Assembly (NCBI GenBank): GCA_030035585.1
Contig: CM057465.1
Location: 27,918,001 to 27,982,000 of the forward strand
DNA length: 64,000 bases
Origin: Dugong dugon
Taxonomy: Eukaryota > Chordata > Mammalia > Sirenia > Dugongidae
Direction: 5' to 3'
The position numbers and the translations under genes were made by a program. The notes beneath the pieces are model-generated. The model had not been told where the DNA came from. It saw only the letters and a program-made list of their open reading frames with translations, and ran no database searches. Positions 62,941 through 64,000 of this stretch are shown piece by piece. Every line of letters begins with the position of its first letter. The first letter of the stretch is position 1.

Positions 62941-64000
62941 CTTTTAAAAGCCTCCCCCATTATTTGGCTGTTAGCCTTCTGCCTCCGTCTCCAAAGCATT
63001 TCTCTGTCCCCTTTCTGTCATCACATTTCTTTTATTTGACCACAGAAAGGGTCTCTGCATTAAGGGCTTATGTGATTAGATTGGGCCCAACAGGATAACC
63101 CTGGATAATTGCCCCCAAATTCTTAACCTTAATCATATCTGTAAAGTTCTTTATCCATGTAAGATAATGTATTTATAGTTTCTGAGGATTCGAATATGGC
63201 CCTCTTTGGGAAATCATTATTCTGCCTACCACACGTGGTTTTTCCAAAGACCTTTCACATTTATCTATTCATTTGATATCAACAATATAGTGGAATAGAA
63301 AGTACATGTATTAATCTCATTTTCTATACAGGGAAACAAACAGGAATTATTTCTTGCCCCAAGGAAATAGAGCTAGTGTCAAGGCCCTTTACAAATGGAT
63401 CTCAAGCTATCTCTCTAGCTTCATTTCACACAACTGTCCTCTACCCTAATCTCTAGACTCAGTGAACTCTTTTTTCCTCAAATGTGTCATGCCCTCTGAT
63501 GGCTATCTCCATGGAGTCCCAAAAGGCATTTTTACATTAGAGTTTATATACAATTTTTACAAAGGTTAGAAGTGTTATACATTGTAAGGTAATTACAAGA
63601 GACTATCATACTAAGTGGATAGGAATGGGACATTTCCTTATCAGGATAAAGATATACATATCTGACATCTGGGCTCTAATCTTCCTGTAGGGGGTTGTAA
63701 GCCACAGGTGGCCGGACAGATCAAAACAAAGTCATTAACAAAGGTATTCAAAAAGGAGAAGACAAAGAAAAAAAAAAACTTATAGGTTCATCATGGCATT
63801 AGTTATGTCAAGCTCTCAGTCACCCGTTTTGAAAATGAGAAAATATTCTGGGGAGTATTATGGCCACTGCTGGAAAAGCAAATGAAATAATTCTTCCCTA
63901 GAGTCTCCAGAAAGGAGTGCCATCCTACCAACACCTTTATTTTAGGACTTCTGACCTATAGAGCTGTAAGATTCTGTCATGCTTTTTTAATTGTGTTCTT
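62941..64000. other. Unassigned end of the window
   Basis: No gene and no repeat named with confidence. Confidence 0.4.

Noticed and set aside
39746..64000. Start of the next gene expected from human gene order (RAB21)
   Set aside because: No CpG island or Rab-type exon is seen after TMEM19; in human the gap is also tens of kilobases.

Overview
The window is vertebrate, and within mammals it looks afrotherian, most likely an elephant or close relative. Two single-copy genes with mammalian exon-intron structure, THAP2 (3' part) and TMEM19 (all coding exons), sit in the order and orientation I recall from human chromosome 12q21. The repeats are of an elephant-like type: many tRNA-like SINEs that share their tail with a BovB/RTE-type LINE, several copies of that LINE, L1 3' ends, and a TGT..ACA LTR family of about 500 bp. 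The species call is inference from repeats remembered as elephant-type; no search was run.

Layout. 1-4258: an antisense class III (ERVL-like) provirus with both LTRs (one cut by the window edge), a large pol deletion and inserted SINE and LTR. 4259-8541: THAP2 intron 1 with old repeats and a nested LTR pair. 8542-8737 and 10984-11343: THAP2 exons 2 and 3, with a 3' UTR to about 12.2 kb. 12.2-23.7 kb: intergenic DNA with L1 pieces, a 4-kb L1-like element without ORF2, and an RTE copy with an inverted 5' end. 23.79-24.44 kb: the CpG-island promoter of TMEM19. 24574-38608: six TMEM19 coding exons giving a complete 336-residue reading, with a 3' UTR to about 39.7 kb. 39.8-64 kb: intergenic DNA made of stacked L1, LTR, RTE and SINE insertions, ending in a second antisense ERVL-like provirus that still carries recognisable protease, reverse transcriptase, RNase H, integrase and dUTPase segments, all broken.

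The two host genes are independent: THAP2 is a zinc-dependent DNA-binding protein with an HCFC1-binding-type motif, and TMEM19 is a multipass membrane protein of the DUF92 family. Nothing here is an operon or a defence system. The most unusual items are mobile-element products: a TSD-flanked 5S rRNA/SINE chimera at 51488-51740; a 0.37-kb inverted duplication bracketing TMEM19 exons 4-7; SINEs whose middle and tail both match the RTE LINE; and a THAP2 reading frame that stops about 20 codons earlier than the human protein as I remember it, with the lost tail still visible in another frame.

All identities are by eye. Family names for repeats are from memory and should be checked against a repeat library.
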